Origin: Smittia aterrima
Lineage: Eukaryota > Arthropoda > Insecta > Diptera > Chironomidae
Direction: 5' to 3'
Assembly: GCA_033063855.1 (NCBI GenBank)
Contig: CP093831.1
Span: 868,001 to 932,000, forward strand
DNA: 64,000 nt
In this document: positions 1-12,215 of the stretch, in pieces
How the letters are laid out: each line of letters begins with the position of its first letter
How positions within the stretch are numbered: position 1 is the stretch's first letter
Translations under genes and position numbers: made by a program
Notes under the pieces: model-generated
What the model was told of the DNA's origin: nothing
The model's database searches: none
Seen by the model: only the letters and a program-made list of their open reading frames with translations

Positions 1-650
1 GTAGGGATTTGCTTAGCTCCATTGATTTTGGAGCTTTTATGGTGAAGGTTTTCCGAGGAACTGAAAAGTAGATAAACAAATTAAATTAAATTGAAATGAA
101 TGAGCGAAGCAGAAGGCAGCGAGGAAAATACTCGAAACCTTCGTAAAAAGCAAACGATTCTAAAGAAAACTCATGCGTGGAAAGAAAAAGTTCATGCAGA
201 AGAAGGAAAATATGCTTGCAATTGGTAAATGCCGTGACAAGTTACCTAGTTCAACTTTTTTAGCCGATGGCATGAAAAATAAAAAGTGTTCAAATTTAAA
301 AGTTTCCTTCTCTCAGTCTCACGGGGGAATCGTTATGGACGGTTTGTTCAATTTATAAAATGTCATCGCATGCTCGAAGTTTAAGACGATTTGTATGTCA
401 AATGTAACAAAAGTAACAAATTGATTCCACACATCAACAAAATCGCCAATAATAAATCACAGAAATGTACCTGTCCGTAGTTCATTCGGCTGTGGCGAGG
501 GTCAAGGGCGTCAATGATTGAAGGCAATGTTAATAATCGGTAGAGGGTTTAATCGCGTTAGTGAGACGACAATTAAATTAGCGATGTTAGGGAGCAGCGT
601 GTAATGGAAGCAAGAGACAAATGTTATAACATGAAATATTCGAAAGGGAA
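1..650. other. Intergenic sequence 3' of the CCSER-like gene
   Basis: AT-rich sequence. A 61-codon ORF at 173-358 (plus) is Lys-rich with no recognisable motif, and I do not treat it as a gene. The 3' UTR of the CCSER-like gene probably occupies part of this stretch. Confidence 0.4.
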
Positions 651-3600
651 TTAGAAAACACAAATGCGATGTAAGTTGATAGAAAGCCCTTGAATTAAAT
701 CAAAGAAAATCTTTCTCTTGACAATTTCTAAAACTCTATTCGCATTGCGAATAAAGTGATAATATCGATTTTGAAAGATCATCCTGTAGGAGTTAAAGTA
801 CCAACGAGTGAATTGGAAAGGGTAAACGAAGTAGTTAGAATAGAGATTTCGATTAAAAAATTCAAACCACTCAGGCGAGATCTCACGGTTCGAGTAAAAT
901 CTCGCTTGATAGGTCTCGGTAATGTTCCATTCACTGAACACGAATCTTTGATCATTGAGAGGAGATCGATGGGCAAACAGATTTGGAATCTGACAGAAAA
1001 TTTGGGAAAAGTTAAAAGTGCCCAAGGAATTCCTGTTGAGATTTTAAGAAAGCGATTTTGATGCAGTCAGCTTGTGTCGTCATATAAATACCTTGTGAAG
1101 TTTTCCTGTCCCATCGAAACTGGACGAAGCTAAAAAGAAAATGAATCGAATATTAATAAGATCATCTCTAAAATCATTGATTTTAAACTTACTCTTTCAG
1201 TCTGAGTTGCGCAAGTCGTGGTCTCAATGCTTTTGGCATCAGACACAATCATTAGCTCAACAGGTTTGTTCTTCTCCTTCTCGTATTGTTCGAGCTTGTT
1301 CTGTTGGATTCTGATCGTTCGATCTTTGTCATCCATTTGGCTCTGTTTGTAAAAATCAAAAACATTATTAAAATCGTTTCCATTTAAAGTTATTTTAGCT
1401 GCTGAGTTAATGATTTCCAAATCATAAAGCGACACAATTTTCGAAATAGCGATGATTATGTTTTGGATAGAAAACGATTTGTTCCTCCACTCAATTAATT
1501 CAATTATGGACAGCAAACTAATTAAAATCTTCTCTTAACATGCGAGAAATGAAATCGAATTAATATGAGACTCATGCAAAACGTCGAGGGGAAATCGAAT
1601 GCGAAGGTTTCGGATTGTGATGATGATAAAAGCTTTTGGTAATCAGCGAGTGTAATCAACATTTACTTTGTTCTATTTCATCCATTGTACATTTTTTTTA
1701 TCGAGACGAGTTTGGAAGAAAAGAAATCGAAAAAGGAAATCAAGAGAATTTTAATTTACAAGTTTTGATTGATGGGAACAGAGATTGAAAGAAACAAAAT
1801 CAGTTTGCTTATCCACAAAGCAGTTTGAAGCAAAACAAAGCGACAAAAAAGTTAAAATTAAATCGACCAGCTTTGCTTACCTGAAGGAAAACAACTTGGC
1901 GGCGTAAATCAGCGAGCTCTTGTCGCTGATCTTCTAGCAAGGCCATTTGCTCTGTGGAAAGTACAACGTTGTTTTCATCATCTTTCCGTTCCTTATCACT
2001 TGAAGATTCCTTTTCGTTGTCACACACATTCCCGTTCAGGGCGTTGAAGATTTGCCCATTCACATCGAATGGGTTGAGAGTGTCCGACTGGAATAAAAGA
2101 AGAAAAATCTCATTAATATTTTCTTCTGGCGAGGTCACAAATTCAATTATTTAAGCGCAAGAAACAAAACGAAAACATAAATTTGAACGTACCCTCATCA
2201 AATTATCTTCATCCTAATGGCACAACACAAGTAAAACACGAGACAAGCCAAACAATAATTGTATCGTGCGAACGATTAGCAAAAATAAAATTGTGAACAT
2301 GAAAAGAAAATTGTTAATTATGACGAAACGTAGAATAATAAAAATGTGTGTAATTCCATAACCAGTGACAACAAAGCTAATGAGCTAAGCTGATTATTAC
2401 TAACCTCCTGAAGGATCCTTCTTAAGTGAATCAGTTCCTTTTTAAAGCAAGACACATCCTGCAGCATTGAATTTCTCAGCGTTTTGTCGACTACGAGATC
2501 TTCTGTTGACGAGTTTACAAGTTGTGTTTGCAGAGTAATTTGCTGTCGCTGTTTAAGATGATCCCTTAGTGATGTTTTGGATGGTGTGTTGCGACTGTGG
2601 AGACTGTCAAGTGATCGTGGACTTTCTGAGCCATATTGGCTTAGTGGCGAGTTGCTAGTGTTTTGTAATCTTCGATTGAGCAAGCGAGTGGCACGTGCGG
2701 GAAGCTGAGACCTGAAAAGAAATTTCAAATGAGAAAACCTTCGATTTAGGAAATCAATCATTCAGCAGCAAACATTTGAGACGGATTTTCTTATAAAAAT
2801 CAATAAATTGGATTCGTCACAAACACACACAGGGAACACCGCCAGTAACAAAAACGACAAAGCTCGTTTTGTTTCATCGCCAACAACAAGAAATCACTTG
2901 GCGTGAAATAGCTAATTTAATCTCACAATGTTAGCAGCTGATTTTTTGGCAAGCGAAATTTGATTTTTCAATGGCGATAAGAAATCGCACCTCATTTCGC
3001 GAACGCCAGTGGCCGTCTTAGAAGTTTCACTAGATTTGATCACTTTTTGTGGTAAAACGGGAGAGCTAGAGCGTGACCGCGACTGCAAGAAAACATTTTC
3101 TGATGTCTTCAAATCTGTTTTCATGCGTCGAGCGTTGAGCGATGGCGAAAGTAAACTTTTATTCGGCTGCTTCAAACTCGAATTACTCATTTCATTTTTT
3201 TTCGGCTCTTTCGTTGCACGGTTAACAATTTATCGAGTAATAAATGATAAGAAAAAATATTTTATCTCGATGACGAATAGTTCAAAGTAAACTCAAACAT
3301 TTCGATGATAAACTAAAGTTTTTCTGTGAAAAATGAAAAGCGATGAAAGAATCGACACATTCAACAGGAGAAATTTTTCACTACTGAAAAACTGACTGGA
3401 AAAATCTGACGATAAAAAAAAACCATGAAAGCCTTTCGCTCTCGCTCTTCGTTTTCATTTCAGCGATTCTCAAACCTTTTTCGATAAACATAATAAGTTT
3501 CCAGTGATCGCCACATATTTCTTCATCGATCAAGATTTTATTTCTCAAGCAATTAAATTAGATAATCAACAAATCAATTTCTCCTTTTGTGGGTTTAGTA

Positions 3601-6600
3601 TTATGTTTCAATTAATCGTAAATGAGTTTTATTTGGAAACTTGCTCACACATGACGACACGACGGACAACAACAAATGCGCTTCTGAAATGCGCAAGGGC
3701 CATCACGGAAAAAATTCGATAATGTTCTACACGAGAAGTTAAATTCCGAGGAATGTGGAGCTTTGGGCGATATCGAATGTCTGGCGATGAAGACATAAAT
3801 CGTTTCGACATGAAAACTTTTTCAATTTGTATGTTCAAATAGTTCACGCTTATGAGACAATCGCTAATGAGCCAATATTTTGCTTCGCCGTATCAACATC
3901 GACCGTATCAACATCGACAGAAAAAAGAACCGGAAAGAAACAAACCGTTCAAGGTTATTTTGAATTTGGAGTCTTTGATCCATAAAATCTGAATAAATCT
4001 TCAATTAAGCGCAAAGGTTGCTCCGATTCTCTGAATTAATAAGAACTTTCCATTCATTCGATCGATGGTTATTGGAGCATTTTATGCCTCGACAAGACAA
4101 GACGGTTTGATTTTGTTTGTTCATTCTGCTTCGAATGATAATTAAACCAGAAATAGCATCGGAAAAAATAAAACATTAATTTCCCGCGAGCAAAAACCAC
4201 GAAGACAGTTATTTAATCTGCAAGCTGCCGCTTGATGGAGCGATAAGCAGATGGAAATCACACGGGAAATAACAATGGAAAAGCGTCAATTTACCCGTTG
4301 GTCTCGTCAAATGATAAGCGATCATTAACGGAATGAAGAGTCGGTGAGAACTCGCAGTCGTTCATCTTCTTGGCTTCAAAGGTCAAAGCTTCAAACAAAA
4401 CGTTTGTTTTCTTTCTTTTCGTTTCAAAAATCTCACAACACTTCACTGAAGGTCTTCACCAAATTCATTTTGAAAGTCGATTTCGTTTTCAATTTATTTT
4501 TTTCCTTTAATTGCAACAAATAGGCACTTTGGCTCTCGCGAAATTGAATTCAGCTCGATTTTCGAGTTGTTACGGCGCGATCTTAGACTAAACTAAAGCA
4601 TCGAAATAGAGAGAGCTTTGTTGTGTGTTTTCTTATTTTTTCTTTGAGCTAGCTCGCGAGTCAGTCGGTGTGGGTATAGTTTCGTATTGCCTGATGTGAT
4701 CAGCGACACAGTCAAACGAGAGACAGACTGAGAACAAAGATCAGTAAAACTTTTCTTATCAGTTGTGACGTGTAAGTCTGAGAATTTTGTTTTCAATATC
4801 AAGCTACATCGGACAATACTAAAGTCCATGGTAACGCATTTCGATTTGTGTGTAAAACACAACAACGAACTATAAAGCTACCTTTGTTTGTTCTTCTCTT
4901 CTTTCTCATTATCGTTTCGTTTGAACACACTGCTGCATTCTTTATTTTATGAATTGCATTTTCCCATTCACAAAAAAATACTTTCCGACTTTTCAGAAAA
5001 CTTTTGAAACGCTTGTTGAAAAATCAGGTCGTTGGCATTTTTAATCTTTTTCGCGCTCGGATTTCGTTACGATTCGATGCATGAGACTTGGAAATGCTAA
5101 AGCAATCGTGCCTTGAACTGAAGCGACGACAATAGTTTTGCTGTCGTGGAAACCGGAAAAATGTTAAATCGATTTACTTACGTTATGCTCTCCCGACTGC
5201 TGTGGCGGCGTCGAACCGTAGACTGAGTTTTGGAAACTCCATCATTTTCTCTGGTGGCTCTTGTGTTGTGTCTGAACTCTGCATCGGAATTCATGTGGAG
5301 ATCGTCGTGAGAGAAACCCGGACTAGAATCATTTTTGAGTTAAATTTAAATATTAATCAATTTCTCGTTTTACTCACCGATCGATGGAATCAAGACTACT
5401 ATTGATTTCAAAATCACCCATGAGGTCATCAGAAGCAATCGAATCGCATGGCGACAAAGTGTCTAAAGATCCCGATCGGTCCAAGGTTTTTCGAATAACA
5501 GCTGGCGATGATCTGACTTTCAGTTGTTGTTTGTTTAGAGATCGGAAAGATCCATTCGAATCAAGTGTGAAATCTTTCAATGTTGGAGTATCTGACGTTA
5601 GATTCATTGATGCTGTCCTGTAGTCGTCGTGATGTGATGGTGAGCCATGTTGCTTGTGTTTCTTATCATTAAAGACCAGTGCCGGCTGATCAGCGATTTC
5701 ATCATCAATCAAGAAATCATCATGAGCGTCGGAGAGACTCAGTGAGTTACTTGCATGTGTTGGAGTTCCAGGTGTGACAGGAGAGATAAGATCTACCAGT
5801 TCAGGAGTAATGTCTTCTAGATCTTGCTCCTTAATATCATCGAATGGTAATTTGTGCAATATTCCTCCGTCATCGAAGCTCTTGTCGACTTTCTTCATCA
5901 ACACATCTCCAGAGTCAGAACTACTCACAAGACTGTCGGTTGGTGAAGTCTCGTCATCAAGCAAAGCAGAATCTTTTGTCTTGTCGACTGTCTGTGCGAA
6001 CTTAAGCTCATCCATTTCAATGAAAAGCTCTTTACGGCTGATGCTTCCAATTTTCGGTTGCTGGCGCATAAATGCATCGTTTACAGTTTCTTTTTCGTCT
6101 TTTGTTGGTGACGTTCTAACATTTGTTGATTTTAAGTAACTCGAGTGATCAGCAGTTATCGTAACAGAGCTCAGGTCATCATCATCACAGTCAATGTCTT
6201 TCTTTGTCGAGCTTTTCGAATCAAATTTCCGATCTTCATCGCTACTACTCATGCTGACGCTACTACAATTCTTTGTGGCCATCGACTCGCCTCCATTGCC
6301 AAACCATGAAGCTTTCGAACTTCCTGGTGATGAGTTCTTACTTGAAGCTTCTTCTCTTATTACTCTTCCTTTTAAACTTTTCTCTGAGAAACTGTTCTCA
6401 TTGCGGAATTTTTCGTCTTCAAAACTCTCTGCTTCAGATGTTGAGATGAGCGATGCTGGGCGTGTGTTGCTCTCAATGCTTATAGACATGTCGGTCTCGT
6501 TATCTGTGTGGTAGCTATTTGTACTTCTTATCAGACCTCCAGTGACGATTTCTCTTCGATTCGTCGGTAATTTGGGCAACGACAGTGGAACAACAACTGA

Positions 6601-9600
6601 ATTATCAGTGAAATCACTCAGGTCACGAATCTCAAACTTGTGTCTGCCGGTTGGGACCATCTCGAAATGGCGCGAGCGTTGTCTTGGCCTTCTAGAGATC
6701 ATCGAATCCATGTAGAGTTGATGATGATCCGATGCGCTGTCGTGACTAGCAATGCCAGAATCTAATGACTCATCTCGTCTAAAATAAATTGATTGTCGTG
6801 AGTTTGAGATTAATCGATTTTCTTGGGCTTGTTGTCGAATTCGTCTTGGTTCGTTCAATACCGAATTTTCTACGTTACAGAATTCAACGACAAGCCTCGT
6901 TTGAGTGCAATCTAGGTCAGATTAAAAATACATTAAACTAGAAAGACACTTACCTTCCCATCATTCCTCCTCGTTTGTAGAGATTTGCTGCGTGCTTAGC
7001 TCCCTTTGTGTCCATCAATTTACTCTGAACTTGACCAACGCTGCTGCCGCTTCCACTTGATGAGAAAGATGTGAAGGTTGTACTGCGTTTGTAGCTTGGT
7101 GGAGCAGCGTTTACGCTAACAGGAACAGGGTACTGCGGTCGCGGTAAACTTGTTGAATGAAGCGTGTAACGCGACAACACAACAGCTTGTGGGCGCGTAC
7201 TGAAAATAGTGAATTGAAAGTAACTAAAATAGAAAAACATCAATCAAAGCTTCGTCTTACTTTGCGTTGGAGTTGATTGGTCGCTCCTCATTGACCGTTT
7301 TCACGGATGGTTGTGCCATTGTGAAGTTTGATCGAGCAGCTGCAGTGGCGCTTCTGGATCGTCGTTTATCGTTATCGATTGATGCTGCTGCTGTTGTGTT
7401 GTTGTTATTTGCATTATCGAATTCATTGAATCTGGGCGTGATTCCAGTTGCTGGACGAACCACATTCTGCCGGAATCCGAAGCGATTGCCTCGAGCATTC
7501 GCTGGCTGTGCTTGATCTCGTTTTGCAGGCTGCAAACGAGGCGTTGTGCGACCTGTTGCTGTGTCTTTATCGCCGTTGTTGTGTTCTTCTAAAAATAGTG
7601 ATTTCATTTTGTTATTTTTGCATTTCCCACGATTCTCCGCTAGACGTTGATTTAAATTGAAAACTCGAGACAGCACAAAAGTGAATGTAAATGGTCGATT
7701 CAATTATAAACTTTTCTTGAAATGCAAATTTCTTGATATCAATGAATTTTCTAATTTTCCAAAGTCGACCAAACGAAAACAATGGAACTCGTGAGAGAAT
7801 CGAGAGCGAACTGAATTAAGAGAGCGAGCAACGTACAATTTTACAAAATTATTAATTGTGCCATCTTCGTCACGTCGAGACGACTGTTAATTACCTTTAT
7901 TATGATCGTTGCCATTATCGTCGTCCGTAATTACAAGATGACTTTGTTCTGCTTTGATGACATTATGGTTTGAGATGATTGTGGCCGTTTGTTGATTTTC
8001 TTTCGTGCCGTGATTTCCGTTATTATTGTTCGCGACGTTTAACTTTTTATTCGCCGACGATGAATAGATTTTTTTCTTGAATCCGAATGAGATTGAAGTG
8101 CCTTTTATAAAGAATTAGAAATTGCTCTAAGTACACGATCTGATTTATTTTGATTTGGTTTTTACCTTTGGTCTCAGGACCTGACATCTTCTTCGACGCC
8201 TTTTTGCTTTCTGATTGACCCTAAATCGATGGAGGAGGAAAAATGTTTTTTTAATATCGAATATAAAATTCAATTCAATTATCTCAATGAATGGCATTCG
8301 CCACAATAAAAGAAAAGATTCTATTTTTGGAGAAAATCAATTGGAAAACATGAGCTTTCAGTTTGAAACATGAAGATATTAACTCGAAGAGCTCGTTTGG
8401 CAGATGGTGCCGGTAGATCCAAGTCTTAGATGATTCAAGGTTAAAGTGTCTTGCAAGCAATTGAAGAAGAAGATTGGGAAAGAAACAATTTGCACAAACA
8501 TCAAAACATCCAATAAGCTTCGATTCTCATGCCAAGCCCAAATTTAATTGCTAACAGAAATCGATTTCTTGACTCTCTTGTTTCGCTAACCTTTCCAACA
8601 AGAAATGTGTTTTAATGACTCGAAAGCATGCTGGAACTATTTCCATTCAATTCTCGAGTTGGTACAAGACTTAAGCAATGCTCGACGTTCATAATCGAGT
8701 CTACCGCATTTTCAAGCTCACTTAGATTCTCGACTCGTAACAATCGCTATTAAAATAACGCGAGGCATTTCAATGCGAGGAAAAATTCTTTCAGCGCCGA
8801 GCAACATTATTCTCAACTCACTTCAATCCTATTATGCGATATTAAACCATCGGAAAGTGCTTCGGGAGATCAAAGAGTTCATTCAACTCGTTGCTGAAGA
8901 ATTTGAAATGCCACTTTGCGACTCTCATCGACAACCGGAAGCTTTGCCATTTCTAAAATTTTCGTTCGTCTTCATGCAAAGATTGATGAGAGATGTAATT
9001 CGAAGAGTTTACGATTATCTTCGGTGTTCGATCGTAGCAATAACAGTTCGAGGAATTACAGTTTGATTGTTGGTTACAAACTTTCAAAGCAACGCAAACA
9101 GTTCTTTCTTTCACTTTCCTTATGAAATCAGAAATCGAACTTATTAATTTGAGTTTCATCATTATCCAAATTGTAGGCTTCAATTTTTCATTTCAATTAA
9201 TTTTTTCAGGCTTGGCTACTGTAACCGACAATGCTTCCTCGGTTTGCATTTCTTTCCGGCATTTTACAGTTAGCACTTAAACTTCAAAGGTGAATGTCAT
9301 GATGAATGATATTTAGGAAAAAAGAAAAACTTTCAATCGACACGCTTTTGTTGTTCTAACGAACATCGTGGCCGAGTCATGGCGAAGGTTTTTTCGAGAC
9401 ATGCGAATTGACGACTTTTGATTTATTTATAGTTCGCTATGCGACGTCAACTTGCGGTGCATACAGAGCGAAAGGGTGTCATGAAGAGTGCAGCCAGACA
9501 CACATCGATCAATTTTCGCTAATCGCAAAAAAAAAACGGACAAGAAGCAAAGCGGGGGAGAGAAAAAAATTATGCAATTTACCATTTTGTTGTTTAATGA

Positions 9601-10468
9601 CTCGCTACACTGTTTTTCTAACTCCAAAAATGACTCATCAATCACATTGTGGCATTCATCCATTACTAATGTGTCGAACTTACGAATGCCTTTCAACGGA
9701 TTTAAATCATTTAATTAACACAAAACACTTCAAGCTCTCCAGCAATTACGCAGAACAATTTCATTGGGGCCTTGAAAATTTCTTTAATGATGCTCTGACG
9801 AAAATTTCGTGCAATAAGTTTTCTCGAAATTTTACGAAATCTCTTCGAGACTTCCTTTGCAAATAATCAGTTTCAAACTTTCTTTCACAATTTCCACTGG
9901 CTAGAAATTTAATTTCAATTTTAATGTCTTCACAGCAGCGGCTGAGCGAAAAGTGTGACGCAGAAGTTTCCCTTCTTGAATTTCAGGGGACGAGAATGTG
10001 AAGGAGCAGACTTGGGGTTGAAAGAATGGAGTGTTACGGATTCCTACACATCCTGCTCCGCTTCTAACGAAAGGAGAAAGTATTCGCAGTTGCGCAATGT
10101 GAAAAGCTTTGTTTGCAATGTTATCCCTGAACATTTCCACATTGGAATCAATAAGGAAATCTTCTCCTTTCGTTACGCAGAGCTCTCTTCATTCAAAAAC
10201 GACGTTTAATATTTGATTCGTTAACTCTCCTTACCTCATATCGATAGTAATCGAAGTCATCGTCGGAGATCGCAATATAAGAACGTTCGTCGATTTCTCT
10301 AATTTGTTGCACATGATGATCTTTAGAGACGCATTTCCCCATATAGCGACACTTTGATTTGATTAATGGATCATAGAATCGCCGAGACTTGTCTAATGGA
10401 AAACAGAAACGATCGTCAACATTTGTGGGAACTGTGCTAACTAAGTTTTGTGTTTTAATTTCTTTCAT
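651..10468 (-). CDS. CCSER/FAM190-like serine-rich coiled-coil protein, 13 exons
   Basis: Exons in transcript order: 10468-10235, 8220-8166, 8101-7895, 7588-7261, 7199-6954, 6778-5378, 5322-5182, 2711-2405, 2213-2193, 2087-1881, 1342-1193, 1129-1092, 1032-651. Every join keeps one open frame: 1196 codons from the ATG at 10342, or 1238 from 10468. The N-terminal two thirds are Ser/Asn-rich and low complexity; the rest is predicted coiled coil. The family call rests on the C-terminal block MLQDVSCFKKELIHLRRILQ followed later by a TQTE motif. That order matches what I recall of vertebrate CCSER proteins, which are poorly characterised and probably cytoskeleton-associated. Three starts are possible: 10468, 10342 (MGKCVSK) and a Met in exon 2 (MSGPETKG). 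Joining the 10.3-kb exon to exon 2 rests on phase and splice sites only. The last exon (from 1032) is supported by frame alone. Confidence 0.6.
2193..2213 (-). other. 21-nt in-frame microexon of the CCSER-like gene
   Basis: GATGAAGATAATTTGATGAGG lies between a ..ccattag acceptor and a GTACGT donor and encodes DEDNLMR. Both neighbouring exons are in phase 0, so including or skipping it leaves the frame intact. It sits in the linker between the conserved LRRILQE helix and the SDTLNPFD segment. Confidence 0.55.
2712..5181 (-). other. Intron between exons 7 and 8 of the CCSER-like gene
   Basis: This intron holds the alternative first exon (2991-3190). The rest is AT-rich and shows no other coding signal. 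A perfect 15-nt direct repeat (ccgtatcaacatcga twice) occupies 3888-3917. Confidence 0.5.
2991..3190 (-). CDS. Alternative first exon of the CCSER-like gene
   Basis: This exon starts with ATG at 3190, encodes 66 Ser/Lys/Pro-rich residues (MSNSSLKQPNKSLL...) and ends at a GTGCGA donor in phase 2. That phase fits the acceptor of the 2711-2405 exon, giving a short isoform that keeps only the conserved coiled-coil half. It lies inside the 2.5-kb intron between exons 7 and 8, and I see no acceptor just upstream, so it is better read as the start of an internal-promoter transcript than as a cassette exon. No clear TATA box is visible. Confidence 0.5.
8221..10234 (-). other. Large intron 1 of the CCSER-like gene
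   Basis: About 2 kb between the first coding exon model and exon 2. Open frames on the plus strand at 8773-9066 and 9408-9866 have no recognisable domain, use a weak or non-ATG start in one case and have mixed composition. I see no supported gene here. Confidence 0.4.
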
Positions 10469-10542
10469 CACGAGAAACTTCTCTCTGCCAATGATTAATT
10501 GATGAAAGCTATTGTCACTTAAGCTTTCTATTGCCCGCACTT

Positions 10543-12215
10543 TCTGAACAATGATTTGATTAAATGCAAATTTTTTTGTGAACTTATCGTTATGGATTGT
10601 GAAACTAGACTAATTTAAGAGTTTTGTTACAATCTTTCACTCAGATAATTAGATAATGGAAGCAAACAACAATCAAACCATGAAGCCAGTGATTCATTAA
10701 ATAAACTTAAAATGCAGATTATTAAATCCCCTCTACCAAACCATGCATTGCTGACGAATTAGAAATACTTTTGAAAACTTAAAGAAGTTCTATTGTTAGT
10801 CAATCACCGTATGAACAATTAATTCCTCTTCCTCCCACAATTTATTTTATTGCTACCAAAATATTTTGACTTACCGTTTAAAGTTGTTTACCAAATTAAA
10901 AGATTTCGTCAAATTCACGAACGCTCTCGCTCGATTCTTTTTATTATCACGTGCTGGTTATCATTTCTTTCCTGAAAAAAAAAACAACTTTGCTGTCATC
11001 ATCGCTACGTAGACGTTTGTGTTCAATTTATCCATTTGTGTCGAGAGAAGTTTAAGGAAATTTGAGTGATAAGCAAGACACTCAAAACTCTTTTTTCTTA
11101 AATCTCTTTATACATTCGAACTGTTCAAGTTTAAGTACGAATTCCAACGAAATAATTCACAAACATGAAGAAGACTTTTAATTACATCGCGAAAAATTTC
11201 TTATGTTAGCTAATCGTAAATTAATCTGATCATTCTTCTTGTTATCACGAAAAAAGCTTAGTCAGAGTACGCTTCAATGACTCAGCATCCGGTCAGCTTA
11301 AGAATTTGCTTCACGGTCGTGGATTGAAATTCCAGAATGAACCAAATATTTTCTTCCTTTATTTTACTCACTTAATTTCACAAACACTTTCATGCTCAGG
11401 TGTAGAAAACCTTGATTTTTTTATCTAATTGTTTAAACAAGTCAGTAAATATTCCGAGCCAGAATGTTTGCTCTTAAGTCTTTTAATAATCTTCTGAGTT
11501 TAAATTCAGTTTTGTCTTACACTAAAATTATTTACAAATTATTCCTTTTATTGCTTTAAATATTTGCGCGAACGACTTGACGGAGCAAAACGTGACGCGA
11601 AACTAACTTGGAGAATGTGTCGAACGCTCTCTCTCAACTCTTTTCACCGCTGAAGCAACAACAATCGAAGAGCATTGCGGAATGATCGTCTTCAGGCATT
11701 AAGATGATACTCAACCACAACCTAATCGCTGTTAGCTAATATTTGCTCGCGTTTCGTAATTGAAATATGACAAACTTCCAAGGCTTTGGTACAGAAGACA
11801 ATACTTTGTCTCAGGTAAAACTTTAATCTCAAGTTGCTCAACAGGTTCTTCAACGCTCAAGAATTTCCTTCTCAAATTTCTTTCTTTGCCGATTTACTCT
11901 TTCGACATTTATTTTCAGTTTCTTCTTGCGTTGATGTAGCTGCAAGATAAAATGTTGTGCAAGTTTCTTATGTTGCGTGGCTTAACATGCTGATCAATAA
12001 CTTTGAAATCTTCTCCCAATCTCCCTTTTTAAAAATATTTCTTCTGCAGGACTTCCATAGATTGTAATTCTATATATTGAGTCTATTATTCACAAGAGAA
12101 TTTCAAGAGTTTTGTGTTTTAACGGAAATATTTGAACGAAAAATAAAATTTCCTATCCCTGATCATTAAAAAAACATTTCGAAGAAAAGTAGAAACTTAA
12201 AATAAATTATTTGCA
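10543..12215. other. Non-coding interval between the CCSER-like gene and KIFBP
   Basis: AT-rich sequence with no ORF I can support. An acceptor (attgttcag) at the 10543 end shows that the CCSER-like gene has at least one further 5' exon, probably untranslated, somewhere here. The promoter of the KIFBP-like gene should lie in the right-hand part. Confidence 0.4.

Noticed and set aside
756..1061. 101-codon ORF on the plus strand
   Set aside because: It overlaps the terminal exon of the CCSER-like gene on the other strand, starts at a non-ATG codon and has no domain. The minus frame connects in phase to the upstream exons, but this end of the gene is itself uncertain.
3888..3917. Two perfect copies of a 15-nt unit
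   Set aside because: Only two units, in an intron, no further copies noticed; treated as a simple local duplication.
8773..9066. 97-codon plus-strand ORF
   Set aside because: No recognisable family, lies in an intron of the opposite strand, and a second overlapping frame is equally open; likely chance.
9408..9866. 152-codon plus-strand ORF
   Set aside because: Starts at TTG, contains scattered cysteines without a pattern and poly-A runs; no splice or signal support.
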